In this document: positions 1 through 7,665 of the stretch, piece by piece | Layout of the letters: each line of letters starts with the position of its first letter | Numbering within the stretch: position 1 is the stretch's first letter | Source of the DNA: Deltaproteobacteria bacterium | Lineage (GTDB): Bacteria > Myxococcota > UBA796 > SXON01 | Length of the DNA: 22,294 nt | Direction: 5' to 3' | Assembly: GCA_947483545.1 (NCBI GenBank) | Contig: CANKNP010000032.1 | Location: 1 to 22,294, forward strand | Position numbers and translations under genes: made by a program | The notes under the pieces: generated by a model | The model's input: the letters and a program-made list of their open reading frames with translations, nothing else | Database searches by the model: none | What the model was told of the DNA's origin: nothing

Positions 1-278
1 ACGGTCGAGCGCAGGAGCCAGGCCTGGTCGGCGGTCAGGCACATGTCCTCCGTATAGGTGCCGCTGAGCACACAAGCGCCGTTCTCCTCCACGCAGGCGG
101 TGGGCTCCCGATCCGGGTCGGTGTCGGTGTCCGTGTCCGTGTCCGTGTCCGTGTCGGTGTCCGTGTCCGCGTCCGTGTCGGCCGGGGAGTCGTTGGTGTC
201 CGTGGCGTCCTTGGGGGTGCAGCCGGCGAGCGCGAGGAGCACGAGGGGAGAAGCAGAAAACATAGGAAAAAGGTGCAT
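1..278 (-). CDS. Lipoprotein with Thr-Asp repeat spacer (3' end outside window)
   Basis: The frame reads leftward from an ATG at 278 and runs off the window edge, so the C-terminus is missing. GGAGG sits about six bases upstream of this ATG, which is why I prefer it to the in-frame ATG at 263. The protein opens with a short hydrophobic signal ending in the lipobox LAGC, so a lipid-anchored envelope protein is expected. After the cysteine comes a low-complexity stretch alternating Thr and Asp, the kind of flexible acidic spacer common behind lipidated cysteines in Myxococcota. It then enters a cysteine-containing segment (ACVEENGACV). Nothing visible identifies a function. It is divergent from the response regulator gene. 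The gene model is secure; the role is unknown. Confidence 0.8.
   Translation of the reverse strand, partial: MHLFPMFSASPLVLLALAGCTPKDATDTNDSPADTDADTDTDTDTDTDTDTDTDPDREPTACVEENGACVLSGTYTEDMCLTADQAWLLRST
121..180. repeat. Hexanucleotide microsatellite encoding the Thr-Asp spacer
   Basis: Ten consecutive hexamers of the form GTGTCC/GTGTCG (one GCGTCC) encode the (TD)n spacer of the lipoprotein on the minus strand. Copy number could change by slippage without breaking the frame, because the unit is six bases. Confidence 0.85.
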
Positions 279-362
279 CGAAGCCTCCGGGGTTGAGCCT
301 GCCGTGGGCCAGCAGGTTGGTGCCGGCGGGGCTATCTGTCCCCGTCCGTCGAATGAGTGACG

Positions 363-391
363 CTCGGTGACGGTCAGGTGGCGTCACCGAG
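363..391. promoter_or_regulatory. Perfect 10-bp dyad in a divergent intergenic region (possible operator)
   Basis: CTCGGTGACG at 363-372 is followed, after nine bases, by its exact reverse complement CGTCACCGAG at 382-391. It lies between the divergent starts of the lipoprotein gene (278) and the response regulator gene (535). A dimeric regulator site is plausible, possibly autoregulation by the response regulator, although OmpR/PhoB proteins usually prefer direct repeats. A hairpin in the regulator's leader RNA is the alternative. I see no convincing -35/-10 pair in 279-534. Confidence 0.4.
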
Positions 392-534
392 TCGTTGCGT
401 GCGTCCCTTGGCCGTCACATCCGCGACGGTTGCGCTCGTTTCCAGATCGTGACACCGCGTTCACCGCGTTGACACCGGCGGGGGCGGGCTTCCAGGCAGG
501 TTCGGATAGAGCGGCCGTTTCGCGGGTGCGCCTG

Positions 535-1257
535 ATGGTTGAACGTGCCGGTCCGATCCTTGTTGTTGACGACGAAGACGACATCCGAAACCTCCTGCTG
601 ATCCAACTGCAGCGGGAGGGGTTCAGCGCCATCGCCGCTTCGAACGGGCCCGATGCTCTGGAGATGGCGCGTCGCGTCGCACCATCCCTTGTCATCCTCG
701 ACCTGATGCTGCCGGGCCTGTCCGGGACTGAGGTCTGCCGCCGGCTTCGGGCGGAGCCCGCAACGCGCGACGTGCCAATCATCATGCTTTCCGCGCGTAG
801 CGGGGAGATTGACCGGGTCGTTGGCTTTGAGGTCGGAGCGGATGATTACGTCACGAAGCCGTTCTCCGCGCGCGAGCTGCTCCTCCGGGTTCGGGCGGTG
901 CTCCGCCGAGCTCCTGCGCCGGACGACGTTGGCGATGCCATCTTCACCGGGCCCGACTCGCTCCTCCAGATCGACGAGCCCGGGCACCGCGTGTACGTGC
1001 TCGGCGAGGAGATCCCGCTCACTCCGATCGAGTTCAAGCTCCTCCTCTCGCTCGTCCGGCGGGCCGACCGGGTGAGGACCCGAGGTCAGCTCCTGAAGGA
1101 GGTGTGGTCCATGCCGGCGGACCTCAACACCCGCACCGTGGACACCCACATGAAGCGGCTCCGCGAGAAGCTCTTGGGCGCGTCGGCGCACATTGAGACC
1201 GTGCGGGGTGTCGGGTACCGGTTCCGGCGGGAGCCGGAGCCGGCCGGTTCGGCTTGA
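535..1257 (+). CDS. OmpR/PhoB-family two-component response regulator (orphan)
   Basis: The protein is 240 residues, normal for the family. Residues 6-125 form a receiver domain with the acidic pocket VVDDEDD (Asp12/Asp13), phospho-acceptor Asp56 in VILDLMLPG, Ser86 and Lys108 (VTKPF). Residues 135-232 form a winged-helix DNA-binding domain with the signatures LTPIEFKLL, RTRGQLLKEVW, RTVDTHMKRLREKL and IETVRGVGYRF. It should be a phosphorylation-controlled transcription factor. I chose ATG 535 because it begins just before the receiver strand; the frame is open further upstream, but that stretch looks non-coding. GTG 526 is an alternative. No histidine kinase gene is adjacent, so the partner and regulon are unknown. 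It converges on purK with only nine bases between stops. Confidence 0.93.
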   Translation: MVERAGPILVVDDEDDIRNLLLIQLQREGFSAIAASNGPDALEMARRVAPSLVILDLMLPGLSGTEVCRRLRAEPATRDVPIIMLSARSGEIDRVVGFEVGADDYVTKPFSARELLLRVRAVLRRAPAPDDVGDAIFTGPDSLLQIDEPGHRVYVLGEEIPLTPIEFKLLLSLVRRADRVRTRGQLLKEVWSMPADLNTRTVDTHMKRLREKLLGASAHIETVRGVGYRFRREPEPAGSA

Positions 1258-1266
1258 GGCCGTCCC

Positions 1267-2424
1267 CTACCCAAACCCCAACCCCCCGTGCGCCTTCAAA
1301 ACCCGCTCCAACGCCTCCTCCGCCGTGGCGCCCAACGCGGTGACGTGCCCCATCTTCCTGCGCTTCCGCACGTCCTTTTTCCCGTACAGGTGAACGTGGG
1401 CATCCGGCACGGCAAGCGCACCTGCCATCCCGGTGACCATCGTCGTCGCCCGGGATTTGTCCCCGAGCAGGTTCACCATCGCCGCGGGTCTTCGTAGCGT
1501 GGTCTCGCCCAGCGGCAGACCACAAATCGCGCGGATGTGTTGCTCAAACTGCGAGGTCACGCACCCCTCGATGGTCAGATGCCCCGAGTTGTGAACCCGC
1601 GGGGCCAGCTCGTTTACCCAAACCTCGGGGATTCCGGCGCCGCTTGGCACCACAAAACATTCAACGGTGAGCACCCCGACAATTTGGAGCGCCTCGGCCA
1701 CCGTCCGGGCGATGTCCTCGGCCTCGCGGGCCACCGCTTCGGGGATTCGGGCGGGGCAGCGGGTCAGGTGCAGGACACCGTCATGGTGCTCGTTCTCGAA
1801 GATCGGGAAGACCTTCACCTCGCCCGTGGTGCTCCGGGCCAGCACAACTGAAATCTCCCGCTCGAACGGGACCTCGCGCTCCCAACGGTAGGCGGTGCTG
1901 CCGTTCATGGTTGGGAGGCCCCCCAAATCCGCTTCCGTTCGCAACTTCCATTGGCCCCCGCCGTCGTAGCCGCCGCGGGCGGTCTTGAGCCGGGCTGGGA
2001 GTCCCACCGTCTCGATGGCCGTGACCAGATCTTGCGCGCCGCGGACACCACAGGCAGGAGCCGTCTGGATCCCGAGACGCTCCAACAATGCGCGTTCAGC
2101 CAGCCGATCCTGGGTCACCCGCAGCACGGCGGCGGACGGATGGCAAGGCCGATGCTCGGCCAACACCTCCACTGTCTCGGCCGGCACGTTCTCCCACTCC
2201 AGCGTCACGCGGTCGCACACCCGCATGAACTCGATGGTGCCGTCCAGATCGCCCGGCGCGTGGGTGAGCACCTGATCCGCGATTCCGCGCGCGGGGGCAT
2301 CGAACGGGCCGGCCCAGACCACCACGCCGTAGCCGAGCGACCTCGCGGACATGCCGAGCATCCGCCCGAGCTGACCGCCCCCGAGGATGCCTAGGGTCGC
2401 CCCCGGCTCACAGAGCTCGTTCAC
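1267..2424 (-). CDS. purK: N5-carboxyaminoimidazole ribonucleotide synthase
   Basis: PurK is a cytosolic ATP-grasp enzyme of de novo purine synthesis that carboxylates AIR to N5-CAIR using ATP and bicarbonate. The N-terminus has the nucleotide-binding loop [12 protein letters not shown]. The ATP-grasp body includes [10 protein letters not shown] and EREISVV, and the C-terminal part carries the PurK signature [12 protein letters not shown] followed by [14 protein letters not shown]. At 385 residues it has the usual length. I place the start at GTG 2424, whose bases overlap the purE stop (GTGA, four-base overlap). This gives a proper N-terminus just before the Gly loop and implies translational coupling. 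It is the last gene of a four-gene minus-strand run. Confidence 0.95.
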   Translation of the reverse strand: MNELCEPGATLGILGGGQLGRMLGMSARSLGYGVVVWAGPFDAPARGIADQVLTHAPGDLDGTIEFMRVCDRVTLEWENVPAETVEVLAEHRPCHPSAAVLRVTQDRLAERALLERLGIQTAPACGVRGAQDLVTAIETVGLPARLKTARGGYDGGGQWKLRTEADLGGLPTMNGSTAYRWEREVPFEREISVVLARSTTGEVKVFPIFENEHHDGVLHLTRCPARIPEAVAREAEDIARTVAEALQIVGVLTVECFVVPSGAGIPEVWVNELAPRVHNSGHLTIEGCVTSQFEQHIRAICGLPLGETTLRRPAAMVNLLGDKSRATTMVTGMAGALAVPDAHVHLYGKKDVRKRRKMGHVTALGATAEEALERVLKAHGGLGFG

Positions 2425-2903
2425 GGCTGTCCGAGCGGAGGGGTGCCCGCGATGGCGGCTTCGGCCTCTGCCAGGGTCCAAGCCTCAAGTCGGGCGGCCA
2501 GCGCGGGATCGTGGACGGCGAGTATCCGCACTGCGAGCAGCGCCGCGTTGCCTGAGTTCCCGATCCCTACGGTCGCCACCGGTACCCCCTTCGGCATCTG
2601 CACGATCGAGAGGAGGGAGTCCATCCCGTTCAGCGCTTTGGACGGCACGGGCACGCCGATCACGGGCAGTCGCGTCATCGCCGCGATCATGCCCGGTAGG
2701 TGCGCAGCCCCGCCCGCCCCGGCGATGATCACGTGCAGCCCTCGCTCAGCGGCGGACTTCGCGTAGCTGTACATCCGGTCGGGTGTCCGGTGTGCGGAGA
2801 CGACCCCCATCTCGAAGGTCACGCCCAGCGCCGTGAGCAGGTCTGCCGCAGCCTGCATCGTCTCGGTGTCGGTTCGGCTGCCCATGACGATGCCGACACG
2901 CAC
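2421..2903 (-). CDS. purE: N5-carboxyaminoimidazole ribonucleotide mutase
   Basis: PurE isomerises the N5-CAIR made by PurK into CAIR; together they replace a one-step AIR carboxylase. The 160-residue protein matches class I (bacterial) PurE in length. It shows MGSRTD near the N-terminus, the AHRTPDRM loop, [13 protein letters not shown], and the [22 protein letters not shown] active-site region split around Ser-Lys and Asp-Ser, followed by [14 protein letters not shown]. It overlaps purK by four bases and starts 11 bases after the outer-membrane protein gene ends. Co-transcription with two envelope genes is therefore likely. Confidence 0.96.
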   Translation of the reverse strand: MRVGIVMGSRTDTETMQAAADLLTALGVTFEMGVVSAHRTPDRMYSYAKSAAERGLHVIIAGAGGAAHLPGMIAAMTRLPVIGVPVPSKALNGMDSLLSIVQMPKGVPVATVGIGNSGNAALLAVRILAVHDPALAARLEAWTLAEAEAAIAGTPPLGQP

Positions 2904-2914
2904 GCCGGCGCCGG

Positions 2915-4261
2915 TCAGAACCGCACCGCGATGCCGCCCGTGATGCGCAACAGGCCATCCGTCTCGTCGAGCGCCGTGGGCTCAGCCTCCACGTCCGCGC
3001 TGTTCACCTCTTTCCCGCCGTCCGCCAGCGTGATGCTGTACGGCACCTCGATCAGGAACGACAGGTTGGGCACCACGTCCAGGCTCACGCCGCCGCCCAG
3101 GACCAGGCCGACACCGGCGCCTCCGGGGCTGTTCGGGTAGTCCACGCTCGATCCGTCGGGGACCTCAAAACCGTCCCAGAGGCGCAGGTGCAGCCCGGCG
3201 AGCACGTAGGGTTTGACGTACCCGGTGGCGATCGGCAGGACCCGGGCGCGCGGCTCGATGAAGCCCTGCACGCTGTTGACCGGCTCGTAATCCTGCACGT
3301 CGGAGGTCTCGGCGCAGTCGGTGCTCGGGCACTCCCAGCCGGCGTTCAGCGCCTTGGTGCCGAGGACGAGCCCGAGCTGGAGCGAGGTCTCCAAGAACCA
3401 CGCGGGCGTGTAGGTGATCGCTGCTGCGCCGGCGAACCCTGCGCCGGGGCCAGGGCCCTCGACCGTGGAGGCCGCGAAGGTCTCAAACCCGTCCGTGCCG
3501 TCTTGGATGGCCACGCGCACGCCGTAGCCACGGTTCACGTCGCCGAGGCCATAGCCGCCGAGCAGCTCAATGGACACCTTGCCAGTGCGCACGCGCTGCT
3601 GGTTGAGCCACTCCCGACGCGACAGTCCGCTCTCCCGGAACTTGGTGTATGCCCAGCCTGGGACCCCCATGTGGGCCTGCTCGTCGTCGGCCGTGTCCTC
3701 GGGGGCCGCGGGCGCTTTCGGCTTCTTTTCTTCCTTTTCCTCTCGCTCGTCCGGCTCCTCTTCGGGCTCTTTGCTCGTCGCCTTGGGCTCGCTCGTCGTC
3801 TTGGGCGCGATCCTCGCCGGCTCGCTGTCCCCGTTGAGGCCCGCTGCGATCCCCGCGATCTTCGCCGCCAGCTTCTCCTCCGCGCCGCCCGCTACCGTCT
3901 CGATGATCTCCTCAGCGGGCTCGTCCTCGCCCTCTTTGTAGATCCTCGCCGTGACCGAGAGCCCGTCGTCCGTCTGCCCCACGCCGAGCACGACCAGCAC
4001 GGTCCCGCCCTCTTCGTGGTCCCAGATCAGCCGCGGACAATCTGGGTTGTCGTAGCAGGCGTCCGCGTCGCTGGCTGCCCAGGGACGCATCCGATCCGCG
4101 TCCTGCACGTTCAGCCCGCGGTCCCGCAGTTGGGTGAGCACCATGTCGTAGAACAGATACGCGACGCTGAAATCGGAGAGTTGTGCGGGGGTCGCCTCGG
4201 GCACGAGCACATCCCCGGCGTGGGCCGAACGCAGGTGCAACGCGAGGAGGGTCAGCAGCAT
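2915..4261 (-). CDS. Predicted outer-membrane beta-barrel protein with charged linker
   Basis: The 448-residue protein starts with a signal peptide ([15 protein letters not shown], likely cut after AHA) and ends in Phe preceded by alternating hydrophobic residues (GGIAVRF), the usual C-terminal signature of barrels inserted by BAM. Residues about 16-140 look like a soluble periplasmic domain containing one Cys pair (ACYDNPDCP). Residues about 155-195 are an extreme Glu/Lys/Pro-rich linker. From about 225 onward there are repeated amphipathic strands rich in Gly and aromatics. It is not a family I can name. It lies three bases after the upstream lipoprotein gene and 11 bases before purE, so it is probably in one operon with both. 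Confidence 0.8.
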   Translation of the reverse strand: MLLTLLALHLRSAHAGDVLVPEATPAQLSDFSVAYLFYDMVLTQLRDRGLNVQDADRMRPWAASDADACYDNPDCPRLIWDHEEGGTVLVVLGVGQTDDGLSVTARIYKEGEDEPAEEIIETVAGGAEEKLAAKIAGIAAGLNGDSEPARIAPKTTSEPKATSKEPEEEPDEREEKEEKKPKAPAAPEDTADDEQAHMGVPGWAYTKFRESGLSRREWLNQQRVRTGKVSIELLGGYGLGDVNRGYGVRVAIQDGTDGFETFAASTVEGPGPGAGFAGAAAITYTPAWFLETSLQLGLVLGTKALNAGWECPSTDCAETSDVQDYEPVNSVQGFIEPRARVLPIATGYVKPYVLAGLHLRLWDGFEVPDGSSVDYPNSPGGAGVGLVLGGGVSLDVVPNLSFLIEVPYSITLADGGKEVNSADVEAEPTALDETDGLLRITGGIAVRF

Positions 4262-4264
4262 GGG

Positions 4265-4771
4265 TCAGCGATCCCGCAGGTTCCGACACCACTCGGCCGT
4301 GAACTCGCCGCTCACCGAACCATCCGTGAAGGTCACCGCGTCGAACGAGCCGGTCGCAGACTTCTCGTCCACCAGCGTGTCGATCGTGATGGCGCCGGCC
4401 GTCGCCCGCTCAAAGTCGACCTGGGTGCCGTCGGTCGCCAGGACCAGGGAGGTCACCTCGGCGTCGGTCTCCGCGATGGACTTGACGCCCTCGGAGACCG
4501 CGCCGCTCACGTAGGTGAACTGCAGCATCTCGACCGCGTCCGTCGTCGGGGCGACGTCCTCCTGGTAGGTCGTGCGGGTGAACGCGACGCCCTCGCAGTC
4601 GGTGTCCTCTGTCGTGACCATGACGATGTAGGGCCCGCCGAAAAAGACCGTTTGGATGTTGGAGAAGTCGATACCGAGCACAGTGCCGGTGGCGTCCGCG
4701 CTGGAGCCCCCGCAGCCGGTCAGCAGCAGCCCGAGGGCGGCATAGGAGGCGGATCGGACGAGCGGGGTCAT
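4265..4771 (-). CDS. Small lipoprotein, first gene of the purEK operon
   Basis: The 168-residue protein begins at ATG 4771 with a hydrophobic signal ending in the lipobox LLTGC, followed by the Gly/Ser stretch GGSS. The mature part has a Cys pair (DTDCEGV and EWCRNL) and regularly spaced polar strands consistent with a small beta-rich domain. No family is recognised. The same frame stays open far upstream, but that part lies opposite the meaB-type gene and is a shadow. Its stop is three bases before the start of the outer-membrane protein gene, suggesting a functional pair. The 60-bp gap to the divergent GTPase gene must hold both promoters. Confidence 0.8.
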   Translation of the reverse strand: MTPLVRSASYAALGLLLTGCGGSSADATGTVLGIDFSNIQTVFFGGPYIVMVTTEDTDCEGVAFTRTTYQEDVAPTTDAVEMLQFTYVSGAVSEGVKSIAETDAEVTSLVLATDGTQVDFERATAGAITIDTLVDEKSATGSFDAVTFTDGSVSGEFTAEWCRNLRDR

Positions 4772-4831
4772 GCCGGCACCGTGGGAAAGAGCGCGGCTAA
4801 CAAGAAACGGCGAGCGGGGTATAGCGGTGTC

Positions 4832-5728
4832 GTGCAGACCCTGCTCGCCGCTGCCCGCGCTGGTGATCGTGGCGCCCTCGCCAGACTGATCTCGCGGGTG
4901 GAGGCCGGGGCGCCGGGGAGCCGCGAGCTTGTGCGGTCGTTGGCGGCCCGCCGATGGTCGGAGCCGGGCGCGCCGCATGTGGTCGGGCTCACGGGGCCGC
5001 CGGGCGCGGGCAAGAGCACGTTCACCGACCAGCTCGTTCGGCTCGCTCGATCGGCGGGCCAGCGGGTCGCGGTGGTGGCCGTCGATCCGTCGTCGCCCCG
5101 ATCCGGCGGTTCGATCCTCGGGGATCGCATCCGTATGGAGGCCCACGCGGCCGACCCGGGTGTGTACGTCCGGTCGCTCTCGGCCCGAGGGGCGGCGGGG
5201 GGCTTGTCGCGTGCGACAGGTCAAATCGTCGATGTGTTGGACGCGGCAGGTTTCGACCTTGTGTTGGTTGAAACTGTCGGGGTTGGACAAGGCGAGCTGG
5301 CCGTTCTTGGCGTGGCCGACACGGTGCTCGTGGTGCTGACGCCCGAGAGCGGCGACACCGTGCAGACGATGAAGGCCGGCCTGCTGGAGATCGCGGACGT
5401 GTTCTGCGTCAACAAGGCCGATCGCCCTGGTGCGGACGCGCTCGCGCGGGATCTGGAGCTGTCGGTCCACCTGGACGACCGGCCGTGGTCCGCGCCGGTG
5501 CACACGGCCTCCGCGTTGGCGGGGCAGGGGGTCGGCGAGGTCCTGGCGAGCGTGCAGGCCCATCGCGCCTGGTTGGTCGGGGCGGGGCGGCAGACCTGGG
5601 AGGAGCGGCGGGCGGAGGGGAGGGTGGAGGCGTGGCTGGCCATCGTCGCGGAGGAGGCGAGGGCGGAGGCGCTGAAATCGCCGAAGATCAGCGAGCTGCG
5701 AGCGGGGCGGGTGCGGCCGGAGGAGTAG
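4832..5728 (+). CDS. meaB: MeaB/ArgK-family P-loop GTPase (methylmalonyl-CoA mutase chaperone)
   Basis: MeaB proteins are G3E-class GTPases that load, gate and protect the adenosylcobalamin of methylmalonyl-CoA mutase. Residues 55-63 form the Walker A loop GPPGAGKST. The family-specific DPSSPRSGGSILGDRIRM segment follows, then ETVGVGQ (switch II) and NKAD (guanine specificity). The length of 298 residues is slightly short for the family (about 300-330), with a trimmed N-terminal arm. I use GTG 4832 as start because the frame further upstream lies opposite the divergent lipoprotein gene. No mutase subunit is in this window. The next gene, a decarboxylase-like crotonase, supports a role in methylmalonyl-CoA handling. 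Confidence 0.9.
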   Translation: MQTLLAAARAGDRGALARLISRVEAGAPGSRELVRSLAARRWSEPGAPHVVGLTGPPGAGKSTFTDQLVRLARSAGQRVAVVAVDPSSPRSGGSILGDRIRMEAHAADPGVYVRSLSARGAAGGLSRATGQIVDVLDAAGFDLVLVETVGVGQGELAVLGVADTVLVVLTPESGDTVQTMKAGLLEIADVFCVNKADRPGADALARDLELSVHLDDRPWSAPVHTASALAGQGVGEVLASVQAHRAWLVGAGRQTWEERRAEGRVEAWLAIVAEEARAEALKSPKISELRAGRVRPEE

Positions 5729-5966
5729 GCAGGCGGCCTTGGGGCCACCGGGAGTCGGTACCGCGGGCCGTCAAACGGCCGTGGGCATCGCGCGGACGGG
5801 GGGATCCTCCCGCGTGAGGTTCGCCGGTCTCGGCTCGCTCGGCGCGGGGGGGGGGACCCGCCCCGATTCGCAGCGGCGGTTCACGGCCCGGTCGTTCGGC
5901 GCGGCAAAGGGGCCGCAGCCGCCCGCCTGCCCGACCCACCCTGGGATTCGCAATACAACGGCCCCC
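5729..5966. other. Intergenic region with hairpin and G10 tract
   Basis: No gene is supported here. A short hairpin, GGCCGT-CAA-ACGGCC at 5766-5780, lies 37 bases after the meaB stop. It could help termination but has no T-run. A run of ten G residues occupies 5846-5855. No clear ribosome-binding site precedes the crotonase ATG at 5967, and no promoter boxes are obvious. Confidence 0.5.
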
Positions 5967-6737
5967 ATGCCCTTTCGCCAACGCGTCGCCGACCTCCCTC
6001 CGGGACCCGGTGAGATTCACCTCCGCGTCGATGATCGCGTCGCCATCGTGCAGATCGACCATCCGACGGCTCGAAACGCGCTGTCTCCCCGCATGATGGT
6101 GCAGCTCGCGGACATCGTGGCGACCCTCGCCGGGTCAGACCTCGCGGCGGTCGTCATCCACGGGCATGGCGCGTTCTGCGCCGGCGGGGATCTCCGCGCG
6201 GTGGAAGAGCACCTGCTCGCGCCTGGCGTTGCCGCTGAGATGCAGGCGTTCATGGCTGCAACATGCGACGCCCTGCACGCGCTCCCCCCCGTGATCCTCG
6301 CCGCCGTCGAGGGTCCGGCGCTCGGCGGGGGTGCTGAGCTCCTGACCGCCTGCGATCTGGTGTTCGCCGCTCCCCCCGCCCGCATTGGGTTCATCCAGGC
6401 GGCGATGGGCGTCTCGCCCGGCTTCGGTGGCGCGCGCCGTCTGCTCGCCCGTGTCGGTTCTGCACGCGCCCTCGATCTGCTCACCCGCGCCCGGCCGCTG
6501 ACCGCCGAGGAGGCGCTGCGCATCGGCCTCATCGACGAGATCGTCCCGGATCCCGCCACCCGCGCGCTTGAACGCGCCCGGGAGATCGCCTCCCTGCCCC
6601 CCCTCGCCTTCGCCGCGGTCAAGCCCCTGCTCCGGGGGTTGTCCGCCGGGGATCCCTCCGTTGAGGCCGCGACGTTCGCCTGCCTCTGGGGCGCCCCCGA
6701 GCACGTCGCCGCGCTCGCCCGGTTTCGTAGGCGGTGA
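5967..6737 (+). CDS. Crotonase-superfamily protein, resembling ethylmalonyl/methylmalonyl-CoA decarboxylase
   Basis: The 256-residue protein has the crotonase fold landmarks: HPTARNALS (31-40), first oxyanion-hole segment FCAGGDL (70-76), second oxyanion segment GPALGGGAEL (117-125) with Glu124, and a C-terminal trimerisation region. The second catalytic Glu of enoyl-CoA hydratases (Glu164 of the rat enzyme) is replaced by Gln144 (IGFIQAAMGVSP), so simple hydration is doubtful. From memory, LGGGAELLTACD, the GVSPGFGGARRL block and the C-terminal LWGAPEHVAALARF resemble mammalian ECHDC1, which removes CO2 from ethylmalonyl- and methylmalonyl-CoA. Position after meaB fits that. Generic enoyl-CoA hydratase or isomerase is the alternative. 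Confidence 0.85.
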   Translation: MPFRQRVADLPPGPGEIHLRVDDRVAIVQIDHPTARNALSPRMMVQLADIVATLAGSDLAAVVIHGHGAFCAGGDLRAVEEHLLAPGVAAEMQAFMAATCDALHALPPVILAAVEGPALGGGAELLTACDLVFAAPPARIGFIQAAMGVSPGFGGARRLLARVGSARALDLLTRARPLTAEEALRIGLIDEIVPDPATRALERAREIASLPPLAFAAVKPLLRGLSAGDPSVEAATFACLWGAPEHVAALARFRRR

Positions 6738-6767
6738 GCGCCCATCGTCTCTGGCCGTGGATCGGCG

Positions 6768-7035
6768 TCAGGTTGACCCCGGGCAGGGGCTGGGCAACAA
6801 TCGGTCCGCCAGCAGGGGAGGCTTAGGAATGCAGGAAGGGAAGAACACAGGAAGGGGAGACCGCCCCCTGTGCCGCGGACCGCAATCGCCCGAGCCTGCG
6901 ATTCCGTCTTCGGGGCGGACGTTTTTTTCGGCATGTTTCCTTGCTTCCTTTCCTCCTGCCTTCCTTAGCCTCTCCACTTTTGTGCGTCGGCGCTCGGCTC
7001 GCTCGCGGTGGCACAGCTTCAGGTTGACCCCGGGC
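6768..7035. repeat. Intergenic element: 17-bp direct repeats around an imperfect inverted repeat
   Basis: TCAGGTTGACCCCGGGC occurs identically at 6768-6784 and 7019-7035. Between the copies lies a purine-rich tract (about 6815-6855, GAGGCTTAGGAATGCAGG onward) that pairs imperfectly with a pyrimidine tract (about 6935-6978, ending CCTTCCTTAGCCTC). A smaller AATCGC...GCGATT hairpin lies in the middle (near 6885-6905). The layout looks like a small non-coding mobile or REP-like element. No protein-coding capacity is convincing here. Confidence 0.5.
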
Positions 7036-7224
7036 GGCCACGGGGGGCCAGCCCTACGCGGACAAGCAGCCGGAGCAGCCTCGCTGGAGGCCGGCGCTGT
7101 TCCCGTCGCCCGTGGCGCGTGGTCCGCAGCCCGTAGCCCGTCCCCCGCAGCCCGTAGCCCCTCCCCGTTCGCCCTCCTCCTCCTCCTCGCCTGCCGCCAC
7201 CCCCAGACCACCGCCCCCGCGCTC

Positions 7225-7665
7225 ATGCAGGAGGCTACGTGGGCGCCACCGCCTGTCGCGGGCTCGGTCACCGACGGGGTGTTCACCGATCACACCTCGC
7301 GCTTCTCGGTGCCGGTGCCCCCAGGCTTTCGCGCTGAGCCCGCAGCGTTGAACGACCAGACCCGCGTCGTGTTCATCGACCCCAGCGGCGACATCCGGAT
7401 CCGCGTCTCTCTCGCGGCGGACACAGCCGAGCGCGCCGATTGCGACTGGACCTTCACCGATGATGCCGCCAACGTGATCGGGCGGCTCGGCGCCGTTCGG
7501 ATCGCGACCTGCACCCCGCACGATGCCGATGCCCCGCGGATCTTCGCCTGGCTCGCGCCCACATCGAATCCACCCCTGCGCATCGAAGCCGACGTGGCCC
7601 AAGGCCACCTCGCCCGCGCCGACGAGGCCGTGGCGCTGGTGCTGGACGGGGTGATCACCCGCTAA
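7225..7665 (+). CDS. Small lipoprotein-like protein, start uncertain
   Basis: From ATG 7225 the frame encodes 146 residues with an even mix of strands and no recognised domain (TDHTSRFSVPVPPGF, DDAANVIGRLGAVRIATCTPH). The same frame continues upstream without a stop into FALLLLLAC, a lipobox-like segment with its Cys codon at 7192-7194. The real product is therefore probably a lipoprotein starting before 7225. No ATG or GTG stands at a sensible distance: the nearest GTG, 6982, would give an absurd 70-residue leader. The gap is filled by C-rich repeats of the type CCCGTAGCCC, which may have displaced the start. Its TAA stop overlaps the convergent ligase gene by 11 bases. Confidence 0.6.
   Translation: MQEATWAPPPVAGSVTDGVFTDHTSRFSVPVPPGFRAEPAALNDQTRVVFIDPSGDIRIRVSLAADTAERADCDWTFTDDAANVIGRLGAVRIATCTPHDADAPRIFAWLAPTSNPPLRIEADVAQGHLARADEAVALVLDGVITR

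Noticed and set aside
58..360. Plus-strand Ser-Val repeat protein
   Set aside because: It is the complement of the lipoprotein's Thr-Asp repeat; the minus strand has a ribosome-binding site, signal and lipobox.
3188..4831. Long N-terminal extension of the MeaB-type GTPase
   Set aside because: This open frame lies opposite the outer-membrane and lipoprotein genes and has no GTPase-related features; GTG 4832 gives the family length.
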